Origin: Hirundichthys speculiger
Lineage: Eukaryota > Chordata > Actinopteri > Beloniformes > Exocoetidae
Direction of reading: 5' to 3'
DNA: 64,000 nucleotides
Assembly (NCBI GenBank): GCA_018398805.1
Contig: JAGFBZ010001254.1
Location: 1,426,001-1,490,000, forward strand
The notes beneath the pieces are model-generated. The model saw only the letters and a list, made by a program, of their open reading frames with translations, did no database searches and was not told the origin of the DNA. The first letter of the stretch is position 1, and each line of letters begins with the position of its first letter. Below are positions 13,955-27,459 of the stretch, one piece after another. The position numbers and the translations under genes were made by a program.

Positions 13955-14117
13955 TGATTAGACCCCCTGGAAGAGATGCTATTGACATACTTGCACTCCA
14001 GCATGTATGTGGCGGAGCATATAGAGCTGAGGGAGAGACCCGCCGGAGGGTGCGACTTTGCAACCTCCGGCATTATTTTGCTCCCAAGCAGTATAGCCTG
14101 GAGGTGCAGGGGAATTA

Positions 14118-14260
14118 AAAACAAGCCCTGTCAATTTTCATTATGAGCCATCAAGTGTTGTGCCAGGTCCGGTCGTCATGCTCGACTGCTCTCCGCAGCC
14201 CTCGGAGCCTTTTAACCCTAATTGACAGTCTTAAGTTCACTTTCCAGGCATCGCCAAGGA
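14118..14260. promoter_or_regulatory. Candidate conserved non-coding element (paired TALE motifs)
   Basis: A CTGTCA at 14128-14133 and its reverse complement TGACAG at 14223-14228 sit about 95 bp apart in opposite orientation, each beside an AATT core. TGACAG is the typical MEIS/TGIF (TALE homeodomain) core. The stretch between them is more GC-rich than the surroundings. Regulatory function is inferred, not shown. Confidence 0.22.
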
Positions 14261-14574
14261 GTCAGAGAAGGAGTGAAACTGGGGAGGGGTGTCTTACTAC
14301 ATAGACAGACTAAACAGACAATTTTCTTTGCCCTCTCATGCCAGATGTGTTCCAGTCCTTTTGTAATAAATCTACATTAACCATAAACACAAAGTGTATG
14401 ATTCTGTTGAAAATGTGAGATGTTTAATGTACTCTCTTCCAGCATAGACTGAAGCCCTGTTGTTGTTTCTTGCTCCAAATAAAAAATAGCTTTTCATACA
14501 TTGACTCCGCAGCGCCATCTCCACTGCTCCCATCTCCTCTCTCCACCCTGCTGTTAAATACTGCAACAGAGCAA

Positions 14575-14760
14575 GTCATGCTAATCTGTGGAAAGAGGCG
14601 AATAAAGCTACCGCTAATCCATTCTAGAATTATGGGGGAGAACAAATTAAGAAACTTCAACTCATTAGCTGAGCTTTAATTCACCGCCCCTCCTGGGGTA
14701 ATCCCTAAAGTCAGCTGCTCCAGTTAATTATACCGAGGCCCTGGATGAGAGGCCCTTCAT
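14575..14760. promoter_or_regulatory. Candidate conserved non-coding element
   Basis: This block is dense in homeodomain-type sites, including CTAATCC and GGTAATCCC (OTX/bicoid type) and TTAATTA. It contains no simple repeat and no coding signal. The assignment rests on motif density only. Confidence 0.22.
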
Positions 14761-17700
14761 TGTGCTTCAGTTGTTGTTGTGTTGTGATCAGTTTACCGCG
14801 CGCGTGTGTGTGTGCGCATTTCCGCCTTTGGTTTTGACTCAAAGAGGTGAGCTAATAAACATCGATATCACAGAGATCTCCTACAGTGAGAATCACCAAA
14901 TGCTAAATATTCTTTGCTGGCTTACTTTGACAAATTCCTGTAGTTTATTTATGCAAGGGTTCAAGCTGCTCGGAAGAAGAAGAGTTGCCAGAGTGTTTGT
15001 GTGGGTAGAGAAGCTCCTTTCTGTTCACCATGTGAGCCATGAGACTTAAAATACATGACAAAGTAAACACCTTCGATCAAAAATATACTCCTACCTTCTT
15101 TATGCTGGTTTAAGGTTTTTTTTTCGGGGCCTCGTGTGCGTGCAGGAAATGATAAGTAATACTCGGATGTGATGAGTTAAAGAAATCAAAAGAAAAAAGA
15201 CAAATTCTCACCTGAACTGAGCTACAAACTCAGTGATTTAGCATTTCTTCTATTTTTCTTTGCACTTTATCATTTTCCCTCTAGACAGAGAACAGAAACA
15301 CACAAGCATATACAAGTCTTCTCCAAGTTTGAACCAAATAAATGGACATTTTGATTTGACCTTGTTTTTCTTTTCTTTTTTCCCCCTTTTTTTTTTAAGC
15401 ACTGGCTCTATTAAATATAAAAGTGTTTGGATGGATATTCCTGCTAAACATGCTAGTAACAGACACAGTGCAACTTAAACAAAAATAAATGTGGCCCACG
15501 TTATGAAACAGATGTAGTTCTAGTGTCCAAGAGTCGGTGCTGAGCCTGTGTTCAATCCACAGCTACACATTTTAAATCTGTCTTTCAGACACCACATACT
15601 TTGGAAACTGACAGTGGTTGCTGTGGCCACCAGCACCTTCGAGAGAGGATTTCAATGGCTTTCTGAGCTGCGCAGATGGATTCACATTTGAACTTTATCA
15701 TTACATGGGTTGATAAGCCACCCATATGAGAGGCTTTTGTAATTTCAAATATGGATAAGAGGCAGTAGAGGATCAAGCAGGAGCGATGGATGGGTAGATG
15801 GATGGTAGGATAGATGTGCAGGCCTATGCTTTAAAACCACTTCATGTGCCTCACTTATCTTGCCGAGAGACACACGTGGTGATTGTTGTAATCAGACGAA
15901 GCCCCTCAGGATCCCTAATACGGACACTGTATACTACCTGTTTCCAATTTGCTTTTGTTTACGCTTCATACTGACAAGTGGCTTTGCCATTTGCAATCAC
16001 CGCCTCAGTGATTAACCCCCTGTATTGTTGTCCAACAGACAGGACAGATGTTCTCGTTGCCCCTCCCTTCTTTCTACACCCTGTTGTGGGCACATTGATT
16101 CGGGGGCTACAGGAGGTTAGTGTGGGGGCCATGCGCCATAGATATCCCATCAGGCTAATGAGGCACGATGTGAAAGCTCGATGATTAGTTGGAAAGACAG
16201 TGCTCGTGGCATTTTCAAAGCAGTACATTCTGGGACCAGTCCCCCTTCCATGCTGTTGCCTTATAACAAAGAGGGGTCATCATTTTTTATCAGTTATAAT
16301 ATTTAAAATGTACATATCGTAATAAAAAGCAGTTACATTCTTTATCCACAGTTTCAAGAAAAAGAAAAAAAAACACATATTTTTAATATGAAGAAAAAGC
16401 AGAAGAGTTGAGCTTGTGTATAAAGGGAAATAGAATTTGTCTAATTCAATTGGAAACTGCCCTTTTAAACATCTACAGACAGAATCACAACAAAAGAACT
16501 TAAAGGAAACAGAATGAAGAGCCTTGATCCTTTCTTACTGTTCTTAATTAGTTTTCCTGCACATAAAAAAAAGTCTTTGTTATGTTTGACTTACTATTGT
16601 ACAAAGTGATAGCAGATTTCAAGGTATACTGGATGTCTTTAGATACACAATGCATGACATTTCAGCGTGATTTGCTGTCAGAACACTTAAACCTTCAACA
16701 TCATGCCCAGGCGCGCTCACTTCTCCTCACTGGTTTTTCCATTTTGCCTGAAGGTTCAATCTGAAGGCAAATCAGATCTGGTCTAATGTAGTGCAGGACC
16801 GCATTCACTCTTCAGCCCACAGCTAAAGTGGGAAAAAATAATCTGTCTCTAATACCTGAACCTAATTAGCTCTGAAATCTGAGGTTGATTAAACAAAAGG
16901 AGGTTAAATTAAGTGACTGGGATTTAAGTGCCGACATATCGGATTAAAAACGCCCCCGTCTTCCTTGAATCACTCATCCTCGCTATCCGGAAAAATCCTC
17001 TTCTCTCTTCATCTTCGTTTATTTTAAGATAGTTGGGCTACACAGAAATCTGCCTTTTTGTAGTTCAGCACAGAAAAAATTTTTTGATTGTATTCTGGTA
17101 AAACGATATGCAGGTTTTGTTATTTTCTTTGCTTCTGTTGTTGGTTGCATTTGATTTTATAATCAAAATAAATTAAGTGAGGGTACCAGGATAAGATGTT
17201 GAATCAGCAACATAGTTAACTTCTTTAAGCGCCAAGCTAACTCTATATCCTTAAGTGACCCAGTGGCAATTAGCAGGCTCCCACCAGCTATTGCTTCGGG
17301 CAGAGTTTTCTGCCCAGGCTGTACGGTCAGTTCCTGTGCAGAAGTAAAACTGTGGTGGTGGCTTCTTATCGTGCACAACAGGAAGTGGATGTGGCGGTAG
17401 TCTGCTGATGTTCCTGTTGAATCTAATGCATACTCAGTAAGCAGCTTCCCCATAATGCACATGGCTTCATGATCAAATGCCCCTTCACAACCCAGTCTCC
17501 ATATCATGTTCACTTCCTATCAGTCCATGCTCCCGCCAAAGCAAAGTTTATAAATGGATAGACTGGCCACAGGGCTGACGTTATTTTATAGACTTTTTGA
17601 AATAGGAAATAATGAATCAAGGTGTGTAAGATAACAGCTATTGGTCTGAAATGTAAAAGTCACAATGTTCATTTTTCTTATGAATCTTCTTTTTCTACAA

Positions 17701-20159
17701 CAGATTAAGAGCTGATTTTTATGTTGTGTTTTTTTTTTGGTTACGATTCTTGACTGCACAAATGTGGGGACCAAAATTAAAGTCTTAGAACTAAAGCCTC
17801 CTGTTGAACTGAATACAGTTCATATTTTTGTTTATTCATTTAAAGCACCCTTTCCCAGTCATCACATTTATAATTGAAAGAACAAAGAACGAAACACAAG
17901 CCCTCCTCACGCCGACTGACACAGTCTCATTATTCTGTTGGATAGAGCTCCAACTATCTCCAATCGTGTAGAGCTTGATGGAGTGTTTCAGCACAAGTAA
18001 ATGTAAATGTATAAATGATTCAACTTGGTAAAAGTAATAGAAGCTGGAAAACAACTAGAGGGTTTAAATGGCATCATAAACATTTTACCATTGCAGATGT
18101 TCCCTTCAGCATGTGCTTCTAGCGAGGCCACCGAAAAGCCTGAAACATTTTGTTTGAAAGCACTACCTCTCTACAAATGACCTTTCATGGGTGGAGAGAG
18201 GAAGCAAATTGTCCATTCATTCCATTTTTAGGGAGAGTGGTGACATGGTGGTAGCGCAGCCATGGCCGGCACTTGAAAACCCACTCCTCTCACTGCCACC
18301 TGTTTTCGTTGCACAGGGTTGTCTTCACTTAGGCTTTTAAGGGTGGTTATTTTCTCTGCAGCTTGCTAATCTTGTTCAGTTGGCTTGCAGGAACAAAACC
18401 CAGCTTTCCATGAAAGACTATGCCTCATAGACACTATAATATGCATCAAACAACCTTAAAGTTTAAACAATATTTTCTGTTTGCTTTTGTTTGTTTCAGA
18501 GGGAAAGAATCTCCCACAAATTAACCCTCACTCAGTTTTTCCGCGCCTTACGGGTATCTTCCACATCATAGATTGACTGACCTTCAACATGCTATCACTG
18601 AGCTGCCAGTCTGAGCGAACTGAACAAGCTGCTATGAAGGCCAAACAAACAGCTGGATACACGCCTATGGCTAGTTATTGAATTCCTGTGTGCATAAAGT
18701 CTCCAATTTAACCAGTTTTTTTGACCCTCTTGAGGCCCATCCTCCCCCTGTGAGAGTGCACCACATCGCACCGACATTAATGAGCCTCTGCTGATGCCGC
18801 TTTTGGACCGGCCACACACGGTGTGTGGTTCGCCTACAAAAATGGAAGCCCCTCTCTGTTCTCCCCACCCCCTGCCCTGACTCTCATGGGATGAAAGGAA
18901 TGGCCTGAGGAGGGTCATTTGTATCCACCGGCCCCCTGTTCTGTTCCTTGTCTTAGTTGTCCAGCCTGTAGGCCATTTAGTCATATGGAACCAGGTGTCA
19001 AAAGGAGTAATGACACAGATCGATGTCAAAGGATGTGCTAGCTGTGGGGAAGCGTCCTCGCTCTCCTCCACTGATTTAAAAGACACCGCAGGGGAGCTGA
19101 GCGCTGAGGCTTTTTTTTGTGGTCAGGTTTACTAAGAGGTCAGATGGGGCAACGTGAGAACATCTTTTTCCTCCCTCTGTCGCTGAGCTTGTTGCATTAC
19201 CATCAATGAAGAATACATACAAAGAAGTGTGCTCAGTTAGGACAATTTTCAGATGTTGCTTTCCTGAGGCAGGGAGAATTGACTGTATGAATGGAAGGAT
19301 TAACTTTAAAAAAAAGGAGAAGAAGTTGAGTAATTATAAGAGAACATATCCTTACAGCACAGAGAAATGTCCATACCACTGAGCTCTGCTCACTGTTGTA
19401 CAGACCAAAGCCTTGAGAAGAGATTGCGATAGAAATCATCAGAATGTGGTTCCTCCAGGAATTAACGATGAGAATGAATGGATGACAAGAAAGTAATTCC
19501 AAGCTCAATATCAGAAGCTATCCCGAAGCCAAGAAAACAGATTCTGATCTCATACTGTTGCTGTGTCCTCCAGCTCTCTGCAGCAGTCTAAGTACCACTG
19601 AGACCTTCCAGAGCATAAACCACCTTCACTTTATAGCACTATCAAGGTCACAGGTTCACTTGGATATTTTACACCTCCATTTTTAGATCCATACCTAGTG
19701 TTTTTTATTTGAGTAACAGCCACTGCAACCAATTATGCATCATAAATAAATGTAACTATAGATATATAAAGAGGCGTACATGTTAAGGTGAACAATGAGG
19801 TGAAAGGGGTGAAATCCCACCCATTGCGATGACATGGGCCCACATCGTTCTGCCTCTGCCCTTGGCAAGACCCTATCTTCTGAGAGAGAAGGCAACAGGC
19901 TGCTAATCAGCTCCCTCTGACATCTTCATTGCAAGGAGCCACATGGAAACACATGGAGAGACACACACATGCACGGACAAACGCAAAGACCCTCAAACAC
20001 AAACACATAAAAAGGATTAGGGTCTAACATCCACACAACAGGACAGAGGAAGGACATTCTACGTGTGTCTGTGTAAGCAAGCTAAATCACTATCTATCCA
20101 CCACTGAGCTGTACGTCAGCTCTGTCTCTCTCACCTTGCATACACAAACCTGCACAAAT

Positions 20160-20530
20160 TGCAGTCCCATCATTTGTTGCTTTCTAATGGCTTTTTCTCA
20201 TTCCCCTGCCTTGATCACTCCTTTGTGATTAACAAATGCGTAATGTCAAATTGCATATTGACTTCAACAAAGGTTATTTATAACATCATTGCCTTTTTCT
20301 CCTTCGGCGTCCACATGCATCAGTGCATGTGACAGGTTAATGCTTTAGCCAATTTTTTTTCCCAACAAAAACATTCAGCACTGCATGTTGAATTTCATTA
20401 ATTTCTATTTAATATGGACAATGTTGCTGCACTCCGTGGCATGGCGAGAGCATGCATTTCTTTGTCAGTAAATGCAACGCGGTGACGCAGTTATTTAAAC
20501 AAGGCTGCAATCAGTTGGTGGCCAAAATTA
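20160..20530. promoter_or_regulatory. Candidate conserved non-coding element
   Basis: This is a high-complexity block with no repeats. It contains an AACAAAGG (SOX-type) site, several TTAAT/ATTA cores and a GCATATTG octamer-like string. It stands out from the AC- and poly-T-rich flanks. Cross-species alignment was not possible here. Confidence 0.2.
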
Positions 20531-23204
20531 CAAGAAAAAGATTATTGAGAAGTTTAAGATTAAACACATCAGTGATGAGCCACATTAGTTAATTGAATGA
20601 GTATAATTGTCTTCGAACTTTGGTAAAACACCCCCAGAAAAAGAAACATTTCTGACTGACACTATTAGACTTGGCGCTTTACAGTAATCACAGGTGATTT
20701 ACAAAATATTGCATAGCTTGATGTCCTGATGTTCCCCACTCTGCTCAGCATCCATTTGATCCAGCCATTGCATGTTTTCATAAATTCACAAACTTTTCGG
20801 TCAAAGCGAGAGCAGCAAAACACAGGACATCAGAACACAAACTGATTTTTCCTCTCATCATTGACCATAAATGGAAATATATATATTTTTATGCTGTCTA
20901 AGGCAAAATCACTTTTGAACCAATGTCAAAAAAAAAAAACCATGCAGGTGTCTTCTATCCTGAGATTAAGTCCAGTCTGGCAGAAGCTACTGGTTTACTT
21001 CTGGGGAAATATGAGATAAAGTATTTCCCCTGAAATTGGAATTTGTCAGTCACTGTGCTATCATCCTCAGATTAGACATAGTTAAAACTTCAACATCAGG
21101 GGCAAAACAATGTTATTGATAATGCCTTTATGTGTTTTTTTATGCTAGCATCCTGGGCATGGAAGGTAGTGTAGCTTCGTGGCTAGCGTACATTACTTTT
21201 TCTCTTTGAATTAATGTCGGAAATGGATTCATCCCGCACGGATTTAATCACAAGATTTTCTTTTTACTGTACATGTACATTTGTTATTTGCTTTGACATT
21301 TGGAGCAGAAAACCTTGATTGAACAAATAGCGCTGTGATGCTAATGGCCCACCAAATATGACCAGCAGGCATTTCAATACTTACATTTTTCCACATTTTA
21401 GTGTAACGTTTCATATAGAATTGTAGCTAGATACAGTAGAATCACTTAATCTTGGGTCTATTCATATAAAATGTGACTGGTTTTCTTTTCATTGTTATTT
21501 ATGCTTTGGGTACTGGAGTCTCTGCCCTGTCAAGCAGCACCTTTGTAGCCTTTTTGAAATTCTATGAAACAATCCCCCTCTGTGAAAAAGCAAGTGTCTG
21601 CACTTTGTGGTACTTTTTTTTTTTTTTTGCTCTGTACGTATTAAAAATATACCCATACAGACATCAGGAATAGCCAGATATTATGTAAAATGTCATATGG
21701 TAACAACAGAAATGCTTTCAAAGCTACATTAATTTATGGGTTAACAAATTACCTGGTGTTTTTCATTAGTCTTGAACATATTTGCTGCAGCTGTGTCTTT
21801 GAGTAGTGTCATAGAGAATTACACCAGTAAGAATGTGCATTTCAGATAAATATTTGGGCCTTCACACCATTTGGTGAATCTGCCCATCACAGATGTAGCC
21901 ACTGCAGGTGAGATCTGTATTAGAATGACAGTTGCTCAGCATCTGCACCCTCAGACCTGGGCAGAGGGCAAATCGCTACTGGACATTTTGTTGTGAGGAG
22001 CTGCAGAAATGATGTCCGCTGCTGAGAGGAAGAAGATAGGTCATGAGGTTAAAAAAACTAATCTTTCTTCTCTCTATCTCCCCTTACTCTCTGCCTATCG
22101 CTAACCTTTCTGCTCCTCTCAGCTCTACAGCTCAGCTGCACTCTCTTTTTTTCCTACTTCCTTCTTCACTCATGCATAAAACAGACGTGTGCCTACACTC
22201 AATGCACACACACGTGCATGCTCACAAGGTTTAATCCTGACAACTAGTAGACTAAACCTAGAATTTACCTCAACAGCTGGGTTCACCACCAGCTATAGTT
22301 ACATGCCTAATTAACAGATTTGCTGGCAGCACATGGAAGCTGAACATTGTCTGGTGGTTTTAACCAGCAGACCTCAGGAGATCCAACTCCCACACTGCTC
22401 CCTCATAAGGTGGGCAATTTAGGGAAGTTATAGGAAAGCACCACTGAATAGCTAAGCCCCAAAGGAGATAAAAGGAAAAAAATAATGATAACTTGTTTTT
22501 GCCTGACTGTCTGTTCCAGTGACTTCATCTGGGTTTGACTATCACAGCATGATGTGAATGGCCAGAAATGGTAAACATATAAACAAAAGCCATGTGAATA
22601 AATATGCCTAGGCTGTGCTCTTTATCATTGTGGCTCACTAGGGAAAGGACACTGGCAGCGACGCGCTGGCCCAGCTCCGAAAGCCTTGAATGCTGCTTAG
22701 CACATAAAGAACCGTCCTCTGAAAAGCTCAATCTAACTCACGACTTAAGGAAATAAGGGTGGTGAGAAAACATTTAGGAGCATTTGATGTTGGTAGCAGG
22801 CAATGGCTATAGTTCTAGTCCCTCTGACTCTCCTCATTTGTTCTTAAATGCTTGTAGTTTAAATTTCACAGACTACCAGACAAGTGTGAAGAAAAAAAAT
22901 AGGTTTGCTGACTTACTTGTTACAGGATACAAGAGTTTTAAATGGCAGCTTTTAACCACTTGTTGCAACATCTTTCCTTGTTAGAAAATCTAGCAAGCCT
23001 ACTTTAGCCCAGCTTTAAGTCAGCAATTACCATGTGCACACAGTCATCTTCAATACAGGGCAGCATCAGTAAACATCCTCCCACGTTATTTTTCTTTTCA
23101 TTTAATCTGCACTGGCAACGGGCATTATGTTTTGGGGTTGTCTGTTATCAAACAGACACAACATCTTAGAAACAGGAGAAACCTTAAAACTGCAAAAATG
23201 GTAT

Positions 23205-23218
23205 CCACTAGGTGGCAG
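23205..23218 (+). promoter_or_regulatory. Candidate CTCF site, full consensus match (plus strand)
   Basis: CCACTAGGTGGCAG agrees with all 14 positions of the CTCF core CCASYAGRKGGCRS and is followed by CA, giving the common extended form ending GGCAGCA. It is the best CTCF-like match in the window and lies in single-copy DNA. Chromatin context is unknown, so occupancy is inferred only. Confidence 0.5.
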
Positions 23219-24539
23219 CACTGGTCAAAACCGATCATTGCTGCTACATTTGGGGCTTTTGTGCGTCTAGTTTTGAAGCACCTATCCGAACTCCCTCGAA
23301 CTGGGAAGATTTAAGACACAATGGGGAAGAATATAGATGTGCTGAACCTTACAAGAAATTCTGGGCTATATTCCGACAATTTGGCAAGGAAAAGATCAAC
23401 ACTGACTGCAACAAGTGGTAATCCTGTCTACTTCTACAGGAATAACTGGAGAAAGCCGTAGGAGACAAAGACACGTGTCTGCAAAGCCCTGGATGAATGT
23501 GAAGTCTGCTCCCTTAAATATTGCTTGATAAAGTGCATTTCATCTATTTTGGTGCAAAAGCTCCATTATATGGAACAATAAACTGATTTTTTTTTCATTT
23601 TTTTTTTATTATTTTTTTTATAACAGTTATTATAATTTTTAACTAACAGTATAAGAACTCTCACAAATGTCTGAGTAGACGAAATGATAAAGTGACCACA
23701 TTTAATATCCAAAATGTTTTCCATCATCAACACCACAGGATTCATGGTATTCTGAAAATAAAAACACTTTGCTACCCATTACTGAGCTCCAAAACTCAGA
23801 AACTGAGAGAGAGCTGGACACAATCTGCAGATTGACTGGTTGGTTTTAATCAGTGATTGTCACTTTACAAACAAATGGGTCAGATTATAGTCACACACTG
23901 TTTATATTTCTCATCTTTTTTTCCTTTTCCTACCATACTTTATGTGTGAAAGTCATTGAAAAAAATATACCTATAACTAAAAAGAAAGAGAGAGAAAAAT
24001 AAAGGTGTCATGGTTGAACAGTGCTCAGAAAAGTACTTGATAGTAAAGATATAATATAAAACAAATATGCAATGCTATGCAGATGCTGGAGGAAGGAAAA
24101 ACCCAATTAGATGTGGGCACTGGTGCACACTCATCTTAAGAGACCGACTGGCTCAGTTAAAAATGTATCATAGGGCTCAGCTTATTAACATGTCATCTGT
24201 GCAAGCTCTGCAGGTTCAGGGTAAATATCCTCATGGCGTATTCTTCTGTGAGCACGTCGATCCCTGCTGTCACCATTTTTGCAGTCGATGGCTCTTTAGT
24301 GGCTGTCATTGGCTGCCGAGAATGCTTCATAAACATCTTCTGCTTTTTCACCTAATTAGGCTGGAGGGATTTCTCTGAAACACAGGCTAGGGACTGGGCC
24401 TTTCTACTTGTGTTGGCAGTGGTTAAGAAGCTACTGCTATACCTCTATCCAGATACTAACCCGTGCTCTTTTCTCATGTCTCACACTAAAAAGTGTCTTG
24501 CCTTTGTCTTTGTTTTAAAGTTAGGAGTAGTTAGGAGTA

Positions 24540-24840
24540 ATTGCAAGCTTCGGAGACTGAAAGACTGAAATGAAGTGCTGATTGCACCAATATGCTAAAG
24601 AATTGCTTGCTTTTTAAGTCATTGCCGTTCCAATTTGGTAATTACATATCGTTAGCCTAATTCTACAATGCAGCGCCAAGCAGATTTGAGATTTACCGTG
24701 TTTATTGTTCACACTGAAGTCATCTCTACATTAAATGCAAATATTGCCCGCTTTTATGTTTTTAATGGATAATTCAGCTCCAGCATTATCTAGCAACAAT
24801 GATTTACCATCCAATTAGACTTCTGGCAGAGGCAGTGGTA
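24540..24840. promoter_or_regulatory. Candidate conserved non-coding element
   Basis: High-complexity, repeat-free block with many TAAT/ATTA cores, an ATGCAAAT-like octamer (AAATGCAAATATTG near 24735) and AACAATG (SOX-type) near 24796. Its texture resembles enhancer-type vertebrate non-coding elements. No direct evidence of conservation is available. Confidence 0.25.
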
Positions 24841-25419
24841 CACTAATTCAGTTATAACATTTGCTAACTGACTTGCACTATAACTTGCTTTTGCCAACAT
24901 TTACACACACGCACACGGATACACAGACATTTGTGGTCATGCATAACACATACGCACACACACATATACAGTTTAGAAATGTGTGAATGAGACATCACCA
25001 TAACCAGACCAGCTGACAGAGACTTGCAGAGGTGCTTGTGACTCCAGGGAGAAACATAATAGAATTTCTCCAGCCTCCTTCCTGTTAATTACAACAGACC
25101 TTGGCCCTGAATAAATATTTATTCAGAGAATATGGCATTCTGAATGCATGTTGTACACAGCCAAGTACTGGCTTGACAGGACAATGGAGGAACATGCTAC
25201 GAGTATTCAACCTGCCGAGACGAGAATGACAGAGCACCACTGTGCTTTTATTACTACTGAAAAGAAAGTCATGCTAAAAGTTGATGTACCAACTGCTTAC
25301 TAATACATAACTTTGAAGAAAAATGAAGACTTGAGGAGGAAATACAGTACATAGTCAGTTTATTTTATTCTTTGTCAAAATCAATCATTTCTAACTAACT
25401 TGTAGCTGTTTCCACCAAG

Positions 25420-25449
25420 CAGTACAGTACAGTTCAGTACAGTACAGGA
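25420..25449. repeat. CAGTA pentamer repeat (6 units)
   Basis: Six consecutive pentamers, CAGTA with CAGTT and CAGGA variants, in one phase. Confidence 0.85.
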
Positions 25450-25724
25450 CACAATTATTTTTGTGGCATTATCAAAAGCTGCAAACCCTACCATAATTAG
25501 CATACCATGCTGTATTGGTTCGTAACACCCGTCTCTAAGGGAACTGAAACCAGTGGTGAGATACGCTCAACAAACACCACAGTCAGATGTCGATAAAGGA
25601 TTGTCTCTTCAGTGTGACATGAATGCACCATTTTAAACTATTTTCTCAAACAAAGCTCAGCTTCTTCTTACTCGGAAAGACTAACATGCTGGAAACACTT
25701 GTCCTTTTCTTAAACTTGTTGTGT

Positions 25725-25915
25725 GGCATCAGCTGGGGTGCCGAAAAGGGGGGGTAAAGGATACGGATTATAGGGGCCCATGATTGAGGGGGGCCCAGAG
25801 AGGCCCCTAATGATGATCAAAAATAGCATCAACAAATTTCGCCGCTGTGTTTGGGGGCCCGGTAAAGATTCTTTTCATGGGGCCCAAAATCCCTAGCAGC
25901 GCCCCTGGGCATCAG
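25725..25915. mobile_element. hAT-type miniature element (175 bp) with 8-bp target duplication
   Basis: The 8-bp direct repeat GGCATCAG occurs at 25725-25732 and again at 25908-25915. Between them is a 175-bp segment (25733-25907) whose ends are imperfect inverted repeats: CTGGGGTGCCG at the left and, reverse-complemented, CAGGGGCGCTG at the right. An 8-bp duplication and CAGGGG-type ends are typical of hAT transposons. The interior is rich in GGGGCCC-type runs and has no coding capacity, so this is a non-autonomous copy. The perfect target duplication suggests a fairly young or well-preserved insertion. Confidence 0.82.
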
Positions 25916-27459
25916 ACCCTGTGCGAGATGCGTCACACAACATATGATGTCAAGATGTTACGCATCAGAGAAGGGAAATAAGTTGAACTGCAAAGTGGAA
26001 AGATGGCTTTAGTAGATTATATTGTTGCCGTAGCTGCATTGGTGGCAAAAACAACAGTCAGGAATCTTTGCTGTGGCAAGTTACATTAAATTTGATGTAC
26101 TATGTCTATATTACAATGAGATACAGCCTGCAATCAAATGTTACATTATTCCATTGTTTCCATTAACGGCACACTTTCTTCCCATATTTACATCTGTTGC
26201 CATTTCGATCCCCTCTCAAACAAGAAAGATCATTGGTCAGACAAATGAACCTGAGCTGTACTGGCCTTTGTTGTCACTCAGCAGTATCGAGAATTTCAGA
26301 AGAATGTTCAGAACTTTCTGATTATGACTTAATTAGCGTTGGTGCATATTTCTCACTTGTATAAACCACATTCTTCCTGTGAGTTTACACCTTTTGATCT
26401 TAATTAATTATAGCATTGCAACCCTAACGATTCTCATACTGTGGAAAGCATTAAAAGCCGTCATTCAGTGTGTGCCTGTGAGTGCATATAGTAATTTTAA
26501 ACAGTAGTTTTGCTTAAAATGCCCATCCCTACTATGCTCATGTTTTAATACCCTAAAAGAATCAACTGTGGCTGGTTATCTTGGTAAACCAACAACCTTC
26601 AGACAAGAAAGCAGTGAAGCAACAGAGAGGGAAAAAAAAGAGAGTTTAAGACTACGACGCAGACCAAGGGAAGAAACTAAGAACCTGGGTTAGTTCCCTG
26701 AACATCCTCTTTGTATTAACACTCAGTACAGATGCACATGTACATCCTCAGAAAACTCAGATTTAAATGCATTTCTTTTTCACTTGAACTTGTATGCACA
26801 TACCCAAATATGCATGTATTCCCCTTTGCTCTGTGGGTCAGGCAGCAGCTGTGCTTGGTGCAAGTGGAAGAGCAGCTAATGAACCAAACAGAACACTTGA
26901 CAATTCACATCTGCTGACACTCTCCAGCTGCTGCCAGCAGGCTGGCCATGTCCCTCTAGAGTCTAGACCAAGACCTTACACCAGGGGAAGCACCTGAGAA
27001 AGATGCTACAGACACAAACAGAGACGTCACAGTCCTTGCATGCATTTCCCTGAAAATCAGCTTTTGAGTACAATCCTCATCACACCTGAAAAGCTTGATT
27101 TTAGAATACAGTAACTGAGGATGAAGACATTAGATGCGGAGGAGGGCGTAAAACGAATCCATTTAACCACAGTTAAACTAAAGTGAAACCCAAAAGCCAC
27201 AAATGAGTGGCGCTACACCCACTCTCTTCAGATGCATACATTACTCAACACAATCGGTGTTACCTTGGAATTCCTCATAGCATAACATGCTGGAGCAAAA
27301 CGCTGCTTGCGGTACAGTGCAATGTGCCCTTCATTCTCCTTGTCTGTCGGTGCAAAGAGTTTATTTATAAGCAGGTCTGAGAAGGAATAACCAGGCTGGG
27401 TGGTCTTACCTCAAAAGGCTACATTAGAGAAAGGATAGCTTCCTGATGTGCTGGACACC
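25916..27459. other. Non-coding stretch, no gene seen
   Basis: This single-copy DNA lies between two miniature transposons. I see no exon, RNA gene or tandem repeat beyond short homopolymers. Confidence 0.5.

Larger units (their letters stand above)
13957..23204. other. Non-coding stretch, no gene seen
   Basis: No exon, RNA gene or complete mobile element was recognised. A degenerate GATG-type tract lies at about 15784-15818. The longest open frame of the window lies here (18595-19086, minus strand, 163 codons) but has no recognisable domain. Blocks of unusual motif density at 14118-14260, 14575-14760 and 20160-20530 are listed separately. Confidence 0.5.
23219..25724. other. Non-coding stretch, no gene seen
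   Basis: No exon or mobile element was recognised. Six copies of a CAGTA-type pentamer lie at 25420-25449, and short AC tracts lie around 24903-24965. A homeodomain-rich block at 24540-24840 is listed separately. Confidence 0.5.

Noticed and set aside
14506..14525. Further CTCF-like motif on the minus strand (AGATGGCGCTGC)
   Set aside because: Only the core half fits; the upstream CCASY part does not match.
17163..17513. 116-codon open frame, minus strand
   Set aside because: No recognisable domain; considered as a transposase or exon remnant but no motif supports either.
18812..18828. Palindrome CCACACACGGTGTGTGG
   Set aside because: Arms of 8 bp around one base are built from short AC/GT runs and are easily produced by chance in CA-rich DNA.
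18595..19086. Longest open frame in the window (163 codons, minus strand)
   Set aside because: The protein has no recognisable domain, signal or repeat. The region is locally GC-richer, which lengthens chance open frames. There are no convincing flanking splice sites or related copies in view.
23290..23420. Possible exon or processed pseudogene (open frame with aromatic- and lysine-rich peptide)
   Set aside because: Could not be matched to any family, and no splice-site pair, poly-A tail or target duplication was seen.
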